From the NCBI GenBank assembly GCA_963758205.1, contig CAVWUM010000002.1, positions 930,001-994,000 on the forward strand: a stretch of 64,000 nt of DNA. The letters are read 5' to 3'. Shown here in pieces: positions 1 through 9,540 of this stretch (positions within the stretch are counted from its first letter, which is position 1; every line of letters begins with the position of its first letter). The position numbers and the translations under genes were made by a program. This DNA is from Owenweeksia sp963758205 (lineage in GTDB: Bacteria > Bacteroidota > Bacteroidia > Flavobacteriales > Schleiferiaceae). The notes beneath the pieces are model-generated. The model was not told the origin of the DNA, did not search any database, and saw nothing but the letters and a program-made list of their open reading frames with translations.

Positions 1-440
1 TGCTCTTCTTCAACCTGGGCAAAATTCCGCTAATGATATGGCTCACCTTCGTAGCCTTTCCGCTTTGGTTTATCTGTGTAAACGTAAACGGACTGCTCGG
101 CATCGAAAATTTCTTCTTAGGACTAATTGTATTTATTCCGGCCTTTATTGCCAGTGTATTTCTTGCCAAGTTCCTAACATGGCCCTTTGTTAAGTTTTTT
201 ATGAAAATAGAGGAAGACAGTAAGGAGAAGGAAATAATTGGCAAAATGGGAACTGTGATACTTGCCGCAGATCACCTAAGGCGCGGACAGGCTGAAGTGA
301 ATTACCGTGGTAGCTTTTTAACCTTCTACATAAAAACCCGTGAGGGAGATACCGTGGAAAAAGGGGATAAAGTGCTGTTTATCAAAAATCTTGATAGTGA
401 AGGCTTTTACATTATAGAGCCTTATCGCGAGATTGAATAA
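1..440 (+). CDS. YqiJ/NfeD-type membrane protein with OB-fold (5' end outside window)
   Basis: The reading frame is open to the left edge (codons run in frame from base 3), so the true start lies upstream; the first visible ATG is at 33. The visible part has two hydrophobic segments (about residues 1-20 and 23-45 from that ATG) followed by a soluble domain of about 80 residues with the Gly-rich beta pattern of an NfeD/YqiJ OB-fold (GKMGTVILAADHLRRGQAEV, then GDTVEKGDKVLFI). In this family the OB-fold sits beside a membrane anchor and the gene is normally paired with an SPFH/flotillin gene, as in yqiJ-yqiK of Escherichia coli. A 715-residue flotillin follows 98 bases downstream, which strongly supports the call. 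The likely role, inferred from the family, is to support flotillin microdomain assembly in the inner membrane. Confidence 0.8.
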   Translation, partial: LFFNLGKIPLMIWLTFVAFPLWFICVNVNGLLGIENFFLGLIVFIPAFIASVFLAKFLTWPFVKFFMKIEEDSKEKEIIGKMGTVILAADHLRRGQAEVNYRGSFLTFYIKTREGDTVEKGDKVLFIKNLDSEGFYIIEPYREIE

Positions 441-492
441 GCAACTCGTTCATAGGATTTCTATAAGTTGAAAAACTAACAATAACTAACAT

Positions 493-520
493 GCCACCAG
501 CCCCACCGGGGTCTGGCGGC
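493..520 (+). other. Intercistronic GC-rich hairpin ahead of the flotillin start
   Basis: GCC-A-CCAG-CCCC, loop ACC, then GGGG-T-CTGG-C-GGC forms an imperfect GC-rich stem ending 18 bases before the flotillin ATG at 539. No T-run follows, so it is not a standard intrinsic terminator. It may be an mRNA processing or stability element between the two genes; this is inference. Confidence 0.4.
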
Positions 521-538
521 CTAACTTAAAAACATAAA

Positions 539-2686
539 ATGGATTCAATATTTCAAAACACCACTATGGTCATCATAATAGCTGTAGTGGTACTCGTACT
601 GGGGCTATTAGCGATGATTTCGCGCTGGTACCACAAGGCCACCCAGGGCCAGGCATTGGTAAAAACCGGGGTTGGTGGCATTAAAGTTTCCTTTAATGGA
701 ATTGTGGTCATCCCCGTGCTGCACCGGCTGGAGGTAATGGACATTTCCCTTAACACCATCACCATCGACCGTAGAGGAAAGGATGGTTTGGTATGTAAGG
801 ACAACTTACGTGCGGACATCAATGTAGCCTTTTACGTAAGGGTAAACCAAATGGTGGATGACGTAAAAAAGGTAGCCCAATCGGTGGGTTGTAATCGTGC
901 TTCTTCAAAAGAGGCGTTGCGCCTGCTGTTTGACGCTAAATTTTCTGAAGCCCTAAAAACCGTTGGTAAGAAGTTCGACTTTGTGGATCTCTACAACCAG
1001 CGTGATGAATTCCGTAAGGAAATAATTGACATTATCGGAACTGACCTGAACGGTTACATTCTGGATGATGCGGCCATTGACTTTCTGGAGCAAACCCCTC
1101 TTGACTCTTTAGATCCGAATAATATTCTTGATGCCGAGGGTATTAAGAAGATTACTGAAATCACTGCCAAAGAATTGGTGAAGGCCAACTTCATACAGCG
1201 TGATAAGGAAAAAACCATTAAGCAACAGGACGTAGAAGCCCGTGAAGCAATTCTGGTTTTAGAACGTCAACTGGCGGAAAGTGAAGAGAAGCAGAAGCGT
1301 GAAATCGCCAATGTGAAGGCTCGTGAAGAAGCTGAAACCGAAAAGGTAAATCAGGAGGAAAGATTAAAAGGAGAGCGTGCCCGAATTGCTACAGAAGAGG
1401 AAGTTCAGGTTGCTGAAGAAAATAAACTCCGCCAGATAATTGTTGCTGCCAAAAGCAAGGAGCGTACTGAGGCCGTGGAGACCGAGCGCGTGACAAAAGA
1501 TCGTGACCTGGAAGCAACAGAGCGCGAAAAGATTGTAACACTGGCACAGATTGAAAAAGAAAAGTCTGTAGAAGTAGAGAAGAAAAACATCCAGGAAGTT
1601 ATCCGCGAGCGTGTGGCTATTGAGAAAACGGTGGTGGATGAAGAAGAGAAGATTAAGGACACCCGTGCTTACGCAGAAGCCGACCGTAATAAAAAGGTAG
1701 CGGTAACCAAGGCTGAGGAAGATGCAGAATCTGCATTGGTACAGGAAATCAAGAAGGCGGAGGCTGGAAAACAAGCTGCGGAGTTTATTGCCAAGCAGCG
1801 CATTATTGATGCCGAGGCTGAGAAGCAAGCCTCTACTCAAAAGGCAGAAGCCATAAAAGTACTGGCCGAAGCTGAGGCTGCCAGGTTTGCAGCATCTGGT
1901 TTAGCAGAGGCCAAAGTAATGGAAGCCAAAGCGGAAGCTCGTGAGAAGCAGGGAGAAGCGGAAGCCTCTGTACTGGAAGATCAGGCCATGGCTGAAGCTA
2001 AGGGCATTGAAGCCAAATCTCAGGCACAAGCCGAGGCTGACCTTAAATTAGGTAACGCTGCCGCAGAAGTAGAGCGTGCCAAAGGACTGGCTGAAGCCGA
2101 TGTTACCTTTAAGAAAGCTGAAGCTGACAAAGAGAAATTTGCAACAGAAGCTGATGGTATAGAGCGTAAGGCTGAGGCCATGAAAAAACTGGATGGTGTA
2201 GGAAAAGAGCATGAAGAGTTTAAGCTCCGTCTCAACAAAGACCTTCAGGTTGATCTGGCTCAAATCAATATACAAAAAGCCATTGCTGACGCCCAGGCGG
2301 AAGTACTTAGCAATGCATTGAAATCTGCGAAGATTGATATTGTAGGTGGTGAAAATGTGTTCTTTGATAAGATAGTAAGCTCTATTACCCAGGGTAAGGC
2401 CTTTGACCGTGCCGTAAATAATAGCGACACTTTTACACAGGTAAAAAACCAGCTGTTGGATAACTCTAACGGAAAGAATTTGCTGGATAAGGTGAAAGAC
2501 CTCATCAAGGATTCTGATGTGGATAGTGAGGATATTAAAAACCTCTCTATTACCGCGCTCATCGTTAAGATGATGAGCCAGACCCAGAACAAGGAGAAGA
2601 AGAACATGCTACAGCAATTGTTGGATATAGCGCGTGGCTCCGGATTTGGCGATCGTTCGGCAGAGGATTTGGGATTGATTGAGTAA
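539..2686 (+). CDS. Flotillin / SPFH-domain protein (YqiK-like)
   Basis: A 715-residue protein with an N-terminal membrane segment (residues about 9-30, MVIIIAVVVLVLGLLAM), an SPFH/band-7 domain (about 40-210, with VGGIKVSFNGIVVIPVLHR and TIDRRGKDGLVCKDNLRADI), a very long charged coiled coil rich in Glu-Ala repeats (about 215-590), and a flotillin C-terminal region (about 590-715). Flotillins oligomerise at the cytoplasmic face of the membrane and organise microdomains. The length is above the roughly 500-560 typical of YqiK because the coiled coil is extended. It follows the YqiJ/NfeD gene, the standard partner. The start is an ATG directly ahead of the membrane segment. No damage is seen. 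Confidence 0.93.
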   Translation: MDSIFQNTTMVIIIAVVVLVLGLLAMISRWYHKATQGQALVKTGVGGIKVSFNGIVVIPVLHRLEVMDISLNTITIDRRGKDGLVCKDNLRADINVAFYVRVNQMVDDVKKVAQSVGCNRASSKEALRLLFDAKFSEALKTVGKKFDFVDLYNQRDEFRKEIIDIIGTDLNGYILDDAAIDFLEQTPLDSLDPNNILDAEGIKKITEITAKELVKANFIQRDKEKTIKQQDVEAREAILVLERQLAESEEKQKREIANVKAREEAETEKVNQEERLKGERARIATEEEVQVAEENKLRQIIVAAKSKERTEAVETERVTKDRDLEATEREKIVTLAQIEKEKSVEVEKKNIQEVIRERVAIEKTVVDEEEKIKDTRAYAEADRNKKVAVTKAEEDAESALVQEIKKAEAGKQAAEFIAKQRIIDAEAEKQASTQKAEAIKVLAEAEAARFAASGLAEAKVMEAKAEAREKQGEAEASVLEDQAMAEAKGIEAKSQAQAEADLKLGNAAAEVERAKGLAEADVTFKKAEADKEKFATEADGIERKAEAMKKLDGVGKEHEEFKLRLNKDLQVDLAQINIQKAIADAQAEVLSNALKSAKIDIVGGENVFFDKIVSSITQGKAFDRAVNNSDTFTQVKNQLLDNSNGKNLLDKVKDLIKDSDVDSEDIKNLSITALIVKMMSQTQNKEKKNMLQQLLDIARGSGFGDRSAEDLGLIE

Positions 2687-2746
2687 CGATGGTACGCACC
2701 CGCCCGGATGAACACCGTTCGGACGGGGATAACGCAGATTAGGCGG

Positions 2747-3292
2747 ATGAAAACGGATAAGCAGGAAATCAGGATAAGTAAGTTTTTAAGTCTGGTGCTA
2801 AGACACAAGCCCGAAACCATTGAATTGCGTTTGGATGCAAGTGGCTGGACCCATACTAACGAGTTGCTGGAAAAGCTGAACTCAAACGACTTTGAAATTT
2901 CCATTGAAGATCTGAAGCAGGTGGTCGCTAACAACGACAAAAAGAGGTTCCAGTTTTCAGAGGACTATTCCAAAATCAGGGCCAGCCAGGGCCACTCGCT
3001 AAAAGTAGATTTAGCCCTGGAGGAAAAAACTCCGCCTGACCTACTTTATCATGGAACGGCAGAGAAGAATCTTACTTCCATAAAAAAGCAAGGTCTGCTT
3101 AAGGGTCAAAGGCATCACGTTCATCTTTCATCTGATGCTGTAACCGCTCGCAGAGTGGGAATGAGGTATGGCAAACCTGTGGTATTAAAGGTGGATTCCA
3201 AACGGATGATGGAAGAAGGCGTTACGTTTTATCAATCCGCGAATGGTGTGTGGCTCGCAGAGCACGTGCAACCAGAATACCTAAATGAGTAA
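2747..3292 (+). CDS. kptA: RNA 2'-phosphotransferase KptA/Tpt1
   Basis: About 181 residues from the ATG at 2747; an ATG at 2708 is possible but adds an unconserved stretch. The family architecture is complete: an N-terminal winged-helix part with SKFLSLVLRHKPE, the DKKRFQFSEDYSKIRASQGH segment, and the ADP-ribosyltransferase-like part with LLYHGTAEKN-type and GQRHHVHLSSDAVTARRVG motifs. The Arg-His-Arg-Arg set expected for Tpt1/KptA appears present. The enzyme removes an internal RNA 2'-phosphate using NAD+, giving ADP-ribose 1''-2''-cyclic phosphate; its physiological job in bacteria is unclear. It lies 60 bases after the flotillin stop. An NAD+-using enzyme beside a TIR gene is notable, but a functional link is inference. 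Confidence 0.95.
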   Translation: MKTDKQEIRISKFLSLVLRHKPETIELRLDASGWTHTNELLEKLNSNDFEISIEDLKQVVANNDKKRFQFSEDYSKIRASQGHSLKVDLALEEKTPPDLLYHGTAEKNLTSIKKQGLLKGQRHHVHLSSDAVTARRVGMRYGKPVVLKVDSKRMMEEGVTFYQSANGVWLAEHVQPEYLNE

Positions 3293-3318
3293 ATATAAAT
3301 AGATTGATCCAAGGCTCG

Positions 3319-3351
3319 GAGCAGGCGGTTTGTCGCCTAAGCGGTCTGCTC
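3319..3351 (+). other. Nested hairpin between kptA and the TIR gene
   Basis: An outer stem GAGCAG (3319-3324)/CTGCTC (3346-3351) encloses an alternative inner stem AGGCG (3323-3327)/CGCCT (3334-3338). There is no T-run, so termination is uncertain. If it is functional, the TIR-ATPase pair may be transcribed separately from the flotillin-kptA part. Confidence 0.35.
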
Positions 3352-3396
3352 TGGATTTGGGTTTCAAACAATGAAATGCTATAATTAAATTCTTAC

Positions 3397-4552
3397 ATGC
3401 ACATAGTAGAACCGGCAAAAGTGTTTATATCATATTGCCATACAGACGAAGAATTAAAAAAGAAGTTTCTATCCCACTTAGCTTCCTTAAGACAGTTAGG
3501 GGTTATTAAAGACTGGCACGATCGAAAGATTAGTGCAGGTGAAGAATGGGACGGAAATATTAAACAAGAACTCAGAAGATGCCGATATCATTATACTTCT
3601 TATCAGTTCTGATTTTCTTAATTCTGAATATTGTAGAGAGGTTGAAATAAAAGAAGCTATGGAAAAGCACGAGCAAAAAAGTGCTATGGTTGTTCCTGTA
3701 ATTCTAAGACCTTGCGATTGGAAAGATTTCCCTTTTGGCAAGTTACAAGGATTGCCCCAGAATGTTACTCCCATAACAAAATGGAAAAATGAGGATGAGG
3801 CATTTTTAGATGTAGTTGAAGGAATTAAAAAGCTACTTACGCCACTAACAGTTAAAACTGAAGACACCTCATCCAAATTTATTCACTTCCAGCAAGATAC
3901 AGTATTGGTAAAACTACCACGTGGATATGTAGTAATTCATGATATTGAATTTAATGAAGATTCGGGTTGGGCCGTAACAGCCCATCACTACCATTACGAT
4001 TACGATTTATATGGAGGGACTCATTTTCATGAAAGCTATCAAAGAACATGGGAAACTCTCGATGGAAAATATTATCAGTGTTTAAAACTAGGAATACCAA
4101 AAGGGGATTGGAATTACGCCTTAGATTTTTTAAGTCTTATGGTGGAAATCAGGACACGAGATAAAGCCACCAACCTTGAAGACTTAATCGAACTTGAATC
4201 CACTGATGATCATCTAACATATCATAAAAAAGGCACAAAGATTCTGACACCCACTACGCCTCAATCGTTTAAAAAAGACAACAAGACTGGAGATTTAAGA
4301 GATATTATTGCAGAACTTGAATTGAGCCCTTGGAAGAACTACGAACTTGAAACTCTGCATAAGGAATTTGAATCTTTAAGAAGAACTGCTCACTTGACTT
4401 CATACGATTTGTTGCAACCCGACCATCCGGCCCTCCAGTATGTCAAAGAAATAGCTGAAGATTATAAAAGAAGTTTTGACTTGGATAATCTAAAGAAATG
4501 GACAGAACGATTGAGTGATGCATTGTATGACGTGATTAAATATGTCAGATAA
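3397..4552 (+). pseudogene. TIR-domain protein gene interrupted by a +1 frameshift
   Basis: Two overlapping frames make one TIR protein. The first (3397-3612) gives KVFISYCHTDEELKKKFLSH ... DWHDRKISAGEEWDGNIKQEL; skipping one base at about 3574 continues in the second frame (to 4552) as EDADIIILLISSDFLNSEYC ... PVILRPCDWKDFPFGKLQGL. This is the normal order of a bacterial TIR domain, including the SxxFxxSxYCxxE box that carries the catalytic Glu of NAD+-cleaving TIRs. A further region of about 240 residues (LPRGYVVIHDIEFNEDSGWA onward) follows and is unrecognised. The stop overlaps the start of the next gene by 11 bases, suggesting translational coupling. The break is in no homopolymer. It could be a recent lesion, an assembly error or, less likely, recoding. 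The repaired protein would be about 385 residues. Confidence 0.75.
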
Positions 4553-7500
4553 TACCTCTGAAGCGCAGCTAATGACCCAAATGAAAGAAAACAACCAAAA
4601 CATAACCCTCGAATCCGGCACTTACGAAATCATCCGTGACCGGCTGCTGAAACATGGGGGAGATCTGCGAAAGCGCATCAGTAGGCTAAATGAATCCCGT
4701 AAGGAGGTGTTTGGTTCTATTGAAACTCAACTGGTTTCCACCGAAAGGATTTCTACAGAAAACAACTGCATTGCTCGTGACATTGTGCCTTTGGGTCAGA
4801 ACCGTTTTTTGTTTGGCTACAACGTACACATGGGGCTTAAAACCGAAACGCTGTTTTCTGATGTATTCAGCCTGTACACCTACAATCCAGAAGACCACAC
4901 ATTTCTGAAGGAAGAGCAAATCCCGTTTTTTGACAACGAAACTTTTCAGGTTGATTTTGCCAACCTTTACAAATATTACCGCGACACCCGCTTTGCGAAG
5001 TTTGCCGAAATAGGCCAGTTTATTTTTATGGTTTTCCAGGTGGGGAAAACGCCCAACGACATCAAAACCTTTAAGTGGGCCAAAACCGATGGCGGCCTGC
5101 AATACCTCAACAGCCGCAGCGATCATGAGTTTGTGTTCCCTGACCAGCACGAGTTCATATGGAAAAGAGCCACACGCGATATGCAGCGCAAGGGGCAACA
5201 TCCGCACATCAGCGTTGAAGACAAAGTGTTTGTGGAAACCGTGGGTGGCGACCTCACCATAAAGGTGGAAGACAACACCGCAAGCGGCCGCGGCATTTAT
5301 GCCGAAGAGGTGGACGACCCCGATCAGACACTGGATGATGCCGAGATTTTTTATGCCGTAATCGGTAACCTGGTGGTGCTTAAAATACTTCCCTATCAAG
5401 AAACGAAATACCGTTACATTGTTTTTAACCAGAAAATTCAGGAGGCCATTCGTGTAGATGCACTGGAGGATTCCTGTGTTTTGTTGCCTGACAGTCAGGG
5501 AATAATTTTCGCCAAAGGTTACTACATACAAACCGGGGAGTTTAAGTTGTTTGACAATCAACTGGAGGACATGCTCTTTGAAAAGCGAATCCCCTCCCCT
5601 AATGGTGAAGATTTTCTGTATGTTTTTTACCAGAAGAAAACCGGCATTTATGCCCTCCTCCCCTACAATATCATCAACCAGGAGGTGGCCACGCCTATAA
5701 TCTGTAGCGGTTATTCCATTTTTGATGATGGTGAACTGATTTACTTCCGTGCAGAAGATGAGCAAAAGCGTCATCACAGTATCCAGATTTGGCAAACGCC
5801 TTTTTACTCGCCCAACAAAACCATTGAGGTAACCAACAGCTCCTACCTTTTTAAAATTGGAAATAAGGAAGTGGTGCGGGCTATGGCCGAGGCCAGTGAG
5901 TTGGTGAAGCTGATTAATAAAGAGGACAACTACGCCAACCTTTATGTGGATTTGGTAAAGATGGCTACCGACCTGATGGATGCCTATCATTGGTTGAATC
6001 ACCAGGAGGCCCAGCAATTGAAGGAACCTTTACAGGAGATAAAAAAATCGGCCTCTACGGCCATTGAGGAGTATGAAAAGGTAATCCGGATAAAGAAAAA
6101 TACCCGCGAAAAAAGTGGCGAAATTACCGGACGGGCGGATGATATTATTTCTCGCGCCAAGCGCGGAACAGCCGCAACTATTGATGAATTTGTAGAGAGA
6201 CTATCTCAACTGCGCACTTCAAAAGGAGAAATAATTTCGCTAAAGAAACTGCGCTACATCGATAACGATATTGTAGCTAAATATGAGAAGGAACTTTCGG
6301 AAATAACCGATTTGGTTTCTGAACGAACGGTGCATTTCCTGCTAAAGAAGGAAGCCCTGCAGCCATACCGGGATAAGGTAGAAAAGCTGAACAAGCAGCT
6401 GGAGAAGGTCAAGAAAGTGGTGGATGCCAATGAACTGGAAAAGGAAATTATAAAAGTTTCTGGTGAACTGGAGTTGCTGATTGACATTGTGAGCAACCTG
6501 AAAATTGAAGATGCCACACAAACTACGCGTATTATTGATGGTATTTCGGGCATCTACTCTCAATTTAACCGCATAAACGCTGCGCTTAAAAAGAGGCGCA
6601 AGGAACTAATTGGCCAGGAAGGCGAAGCTGAGTTTAACTCTCAGCTAAAGTTAGTTAACCAGGGGTTGACCAACTATCTGGACATTTGCGATACGCCTGA
6701 AAAGTGCGAGGAGTACCTCAACAAACTGATGGTGCAACTGGAGGAACTGGAAGGCAAGTTTGCGGAGTTTGACAAGTTCTTGGTGAAAATCACCGAGAAG
6801 CGCGAGGAGGTTTATAATGCTTTTGAATCTAAAAAGGTGTACCTCACTGAGGCCAAAAACAAAAAGAGTCTGGCGCTGCAACAATCGGCAGAGCGTATAG
6901 TAAGTGGTATTCAAAAGCGCCTTTCGGGGATGGATTCCGTGCAGGAAATCAATTCTTACTACGCCTCTGACCTAATGGTGGACAAAGTGCGCGACCTCAG
7001 CAAGCAACTGCTGGAAATGGGCGATTCAGTGAAGGCCGATGACATCCAAAGCAAACTGAAAACGGCTTACGAAGAAGCCACCCGCCAACTGAAAGACAAG
7101 AAAGAACTGTTTGTGGATGGCGAGGATGTAATCCGCCTGGGCAAACACAGCTTTAACGTAAACACTCAGAACATTGACCTCTCGCTGGTCACCAGGGATG
7201 GGCAGATGTACTTTCACATTACCGGCACTAACTTTTTTGAGAAGGTGCTATCGGAGGAATTTTTGGCTACCAAAGAAGTTTGGGCGCAATCACTCGTAAG
7301 CGAGAATGAAAAAGTGTATAGAGCCGAATATCTGGCGTACAAGCTTTTCAGCAACAGCCTGAATTACCGCAAAAACGGTGATAAGGATTTGAAGTCGGCA
7401 GACGAGTTGCACCAAATGAGCGACCAGGCTTTGCAAGGATATGTGCAGAGGAGGATGGCACTACGCTACGAAGAAGGCTACATTAAAGGTGTGCATGATA

Positions 7501-9530
7501 AGGATGGGATGCTGATTCTTAAAAACCTCAACAACTTATATCATAGCATTGGACTTTTGCGCTACCCTGCCCACAGCCGTGTGCTGGCCTACCTATACTG
7601 GCAATACCTTATTGATGCTGAAGCCAAAAAAGAATGGCCAGAGCATTTCAGAAGCATAAGGAGTATTCTTAAGGTTTTTCCCAATAGCCGAAGTTTTGAA
7701 ACCACCATTCGTGAACTAAAGGAAGAGCTGGAAAAAGCTTTGGCCGTAAACGGTGTGCAGCATGAATCCAACACAGCCGAGGCTGCGGAGTATCTTTTCC
7801 ATTTCCTTACGGAAGAAAATGAGTTCATTTTTTCAATGGAAGCGTGGGAGCTCTCGGAGCATTTTCAGACTTTCCTGAAAAAGAACCGCTCCATGAAGGA
7901 GTTTGAGACCAGCTTAAAAGCCACAAACGGTCAGTATCTGGAAAAACTTGACATTATCAAAAACTGGCTAAAAAGCTATGTTCTTCACTCGGAAGCTGAA
8001 AGCGGTGAAGAACTACAAGAGACGGAAGAGGCAGCTTTGATTCTGATGGATCGATCGGCACAAAACCCCACAGAACATCGTGTGGTACTGCATGCCGAAA
8101 TTTCGGGTTTGCAAGGAGATCATTCTGTAGTAAAGGATGGAAAGTACCACCTGCATTACAATCATTTCATGGAAAAGCTTCAGCAGTTTGATCGCCAGCA
8201 GGTAATAGCTTACCAGCGGTTTACTGAAATGAAAAAGCAACTGCTGGAGGGTGCCAGGCAGGAAATGAGGCTGAATGAATTCAAACCCCGGGTAATGAGT
8301 TCCTTTGTTCGCAACCAGCTTTTGGATGAAGTTTATTTACCTCTTATCGGGGATAACCTGGCCAAACAAATTGGCGCTGCCGGAGATAGCAAACGTACCG
8401 ACCTTATGGGAATGCTGTTGCTAATCTCCCCTCCCGGTTACGGTAAAACCACCTTAATGGAATACATCGCCAACCGCTTAGGATTGGTGTTTATGAAAAT
8501 TAACGGACCAGCTATTGGACACGATGTCACCAACCTGGATCCGCAATCGGCAAGTAATTCCGCTGCACGCGAAGAGTTGCAAAAGCTAAACCTTGCTTTT
8601 GAATTGGGTGATAACGTGATGATTTACGTGGACGACATTCAGCATTGTAATCCGGAGTTCTTACAAAAGTTTATTTCGCTGTGTGATGCTCAGCGTAAAG
8701 TCGAAGGGGTTTACAAAGGTGTAAGTAAAACCTACGATTTGCGCGGTAAAAAAGTGGCTGTAGTAATGGCCGGAAACCCTTATACCGAAAGTGGAGAAAA
8801 ATTTCAGGTGCCTGATATGCTGGCCAACCGCGCTGACATTTACAATCTGGGAGACATTATTGGCGGCAAAGCACGTGCCTTTGAATTGAGCTATTTGGAA
8901 AACAGCATTACTTCCAACTCTACCATGGCGCGCCTAAGTGGCAAGAGCCAGAAGGATATCATCACTTTAATAAAAGTAGCCGAAACCGGAAACCAGGAAG
9001 GGATTGAATTTGAAGCCAACCACAGCCCAGAGGAAATCAATGAGTACGTGAATCTCCTGAAAAAAATGATTCGCGTTCGTGACATTATCCTTAAGGTGAA
9101 TGAGCAATACATCCGCTCGGCAGGTATGTCGCCTGAGTTTAGAACGGAGCCATCCTTCCGTTTGCAAGGCTCCTACCGCGATATGAATAAAATTGTAGAG
9201 AAATTAAGCCCTGTGTTGAATGATAAGGAACTGGACACCATCATCCTGTCTCATTACGAAAATGAATCGCAGACCCTTACCAGTGGTGCAGAGTTTAACT
9301 TCCTAAAGTTTAAGGAAATGTTTGGAGCCATCAGCAAAGAAGAAGGGGAACGGAAGGCAGAAATCATTGACACCTTTAAGCGAAACCAAAAGCTCAAAGG
9401 CCTTGGAGGTAATCAAATGGGCCATGTATTGGAGCAAATGGAATTAATTAGCCGGGGGTTGCAGGATATCGTTAAGGTTTTTCAAATGCCTGCACCTAAG
9501 GAAAAGGCGGAAGGGAAGGCAAAGGAGTAA
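4542..9530 (+). CDS. Giant DUF3686-AAA+ ATPase ('DNA repair ATPase' family)
   Basis: A 1662-residue protein. Residues about 1-480 are beta-rich and match the layout of DUF3686-type ATPases annotated as DNA repair ATPases (ARDIVPLGQNRFLFGYNVHM, then repeated blade-like strands). Residues about 480-900 are strongly coiled-coil. The C-terminal third carries an AAA+ module: Walker A PPGYGKTT at 1297-1304, Walker B VMIYVDD around 1359-1365, a sensor-1-like Asn in VVMAGNP, and LANRAD further on. The 'DNA repair' label is a database name rather than a demonstrated activity. It starts within the last codons of the TIR gene. Genes of this kind are, as far as I recall, found near YqiJ/flotillin genes in other bacteria, fitting the cluster here. 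A membrane-associated remodelling or stress/defence role is inference. Confidence 0.85.
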   Translation: MSDNTSEAQLMTQMKENNQNITLESGTYEIIRDRLLKHGGDLRKRISRLNESRKEVFGSIETQLVSTERISTENNCIARDIVPLGQNRFLFGYNVHMGLKTETLFSDVFSLYTYNPEDHTFLKEEQIPFFDNETFQVDFANLYKYYRDTRFAKFAEIGQFIFMVFQVGKTPNDIKTFKWAKTDGGLQYLNSRSDHEFVFPDQHEFIWKRATRDMQRKGQHPHISVEDKVFVETVGGDLTIKVEDNTASGRGIYAEEVDDPDQTLDDAEIFYAVIGNLVVLKILPYQETKYRYIVFNQKIQEAIRVDALEDSCVLLPDSQGIIFAKGYYIQTGEFKLFDNQLEDMLFEKRIPSPNGEDFLYVFYQKKTGIYALLPYNIINQEVATPIICSGYSIFDDGELIYFRAEDEQKRHHSIQIWQTPFYSPNKTIEVTNSSYLFKIGNKEVVRAMAEASELVKLINKEDNYANLYVDLVKMATDLMDAYHWLNHQEAQQLKEPLQEIKKSASTAIEEYEKVIRIKKNTREKSGEITGRADDIISRAKRGTAATIDEFVERLSQLRTSKGEIISLKKLRYIDNDIVAKYEKELSEITDLVSERTVHFLLKKEALQPYRDKVEKLNKQLEKVKKVVDANELEKEIIKVSGELELLIDIVSNLKIEDATQTTRIIDGISGIYSQFNRINAALKKRRKELIGQEGEAEFNSQLKLVNQGLTNYLDICDTPEKCEEYLNKLMVQLEELEGKFAEFDKFLVKITEKREEVYNAFESKKVYLTEAKNKKSLALQQSAERIVSGIQKRLSGMDSVQEINSYYASDLMVDKVRDLSKQLLEMGDSVKADDIQSKLKTAYEEATRQLKDKKELFVDGEDVIRLGKHSFNVNTQNIDLSLVTRDGQMYFHITGTNFFEKVLSEEFLATKEVWAQSLVSENEKVYRAEYLAYKLFSNSLNYRKNGDKDLKSADELHQMSDQALQGYVQRRMALRYEEGYIKGVHDKDGMLILKNLNNLYHSIGLLRYPAHSRVLAYLYWQYLIDAEAKKEWPEHFRSIRSILKVFPNSRSFETTIRELKEELEKALAVNGVQHESNTAEAAEYLFHFLTEENEFIFSMEAWELSEHFQTFLKKNRSMKEFETSLKATNGQYLEKLDIIKNWLKSYVLHSEAESGEELQETEEAALILMDRSAQNPTEHRVVLHAEISGLQGDHSVVKDGKYHLHYNHFMEKLQQFDRQQVIAYQRFTEMKKQLLEGARQEMRLNEFKPRVMSSFVRNQLLDEVYLPLIGDNLAKQIGAAGDSKRTDLMGMLLLISPPGYGKTTLMEYIANRLGLVFMKINGPAIGHDVTNLDPQSASNSAAREELQKLNLAFELGDNVMIYVDDIQHCNPEFLQKFISLCDAQRKVEGVYKGVSKTYDLRGKKVAVVMAGNPYTESGEKFQVPDMLANRADIYNLGDIIGGKARAFELSYLENSITSNSTMARLSGKSQKDIITLIKVAETGNQEGIEFEANHSPEEINEYVNLLKKMIRVRDIILKVNEQYIRSAGMSPEFRTEPSFRLQGSYRDMNKIVEKLSPVLNDKELDTIILSHYENESQTLTSGAEFNFLKFKEMFGAISKEEGERKAEIIDTFKRNQKLKGLGGNQMGHVLEQMELISRGLQDIVKVFQMPAPKEKAEGKAKE

Positions 9531-9540
9531 AAACCAAAAA

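Noticed and set aside
3574..3574. Recoding at CTC-AGA in the TIR gene as in RF2
   Set aside because: There is no stop codon in the shift site and no upstream Shine-Dalgarno-like stimulator; left as a minor option only.
4686..6017. A 443-codon open frame on the minus strand inside the ATPase gene
   Set aside because: The plus-strand frame has clear family structure and AAA+ motifs; the antisense frame reads as low-complexity hydrophobic sequence with no recognisable domain, start context or partner.
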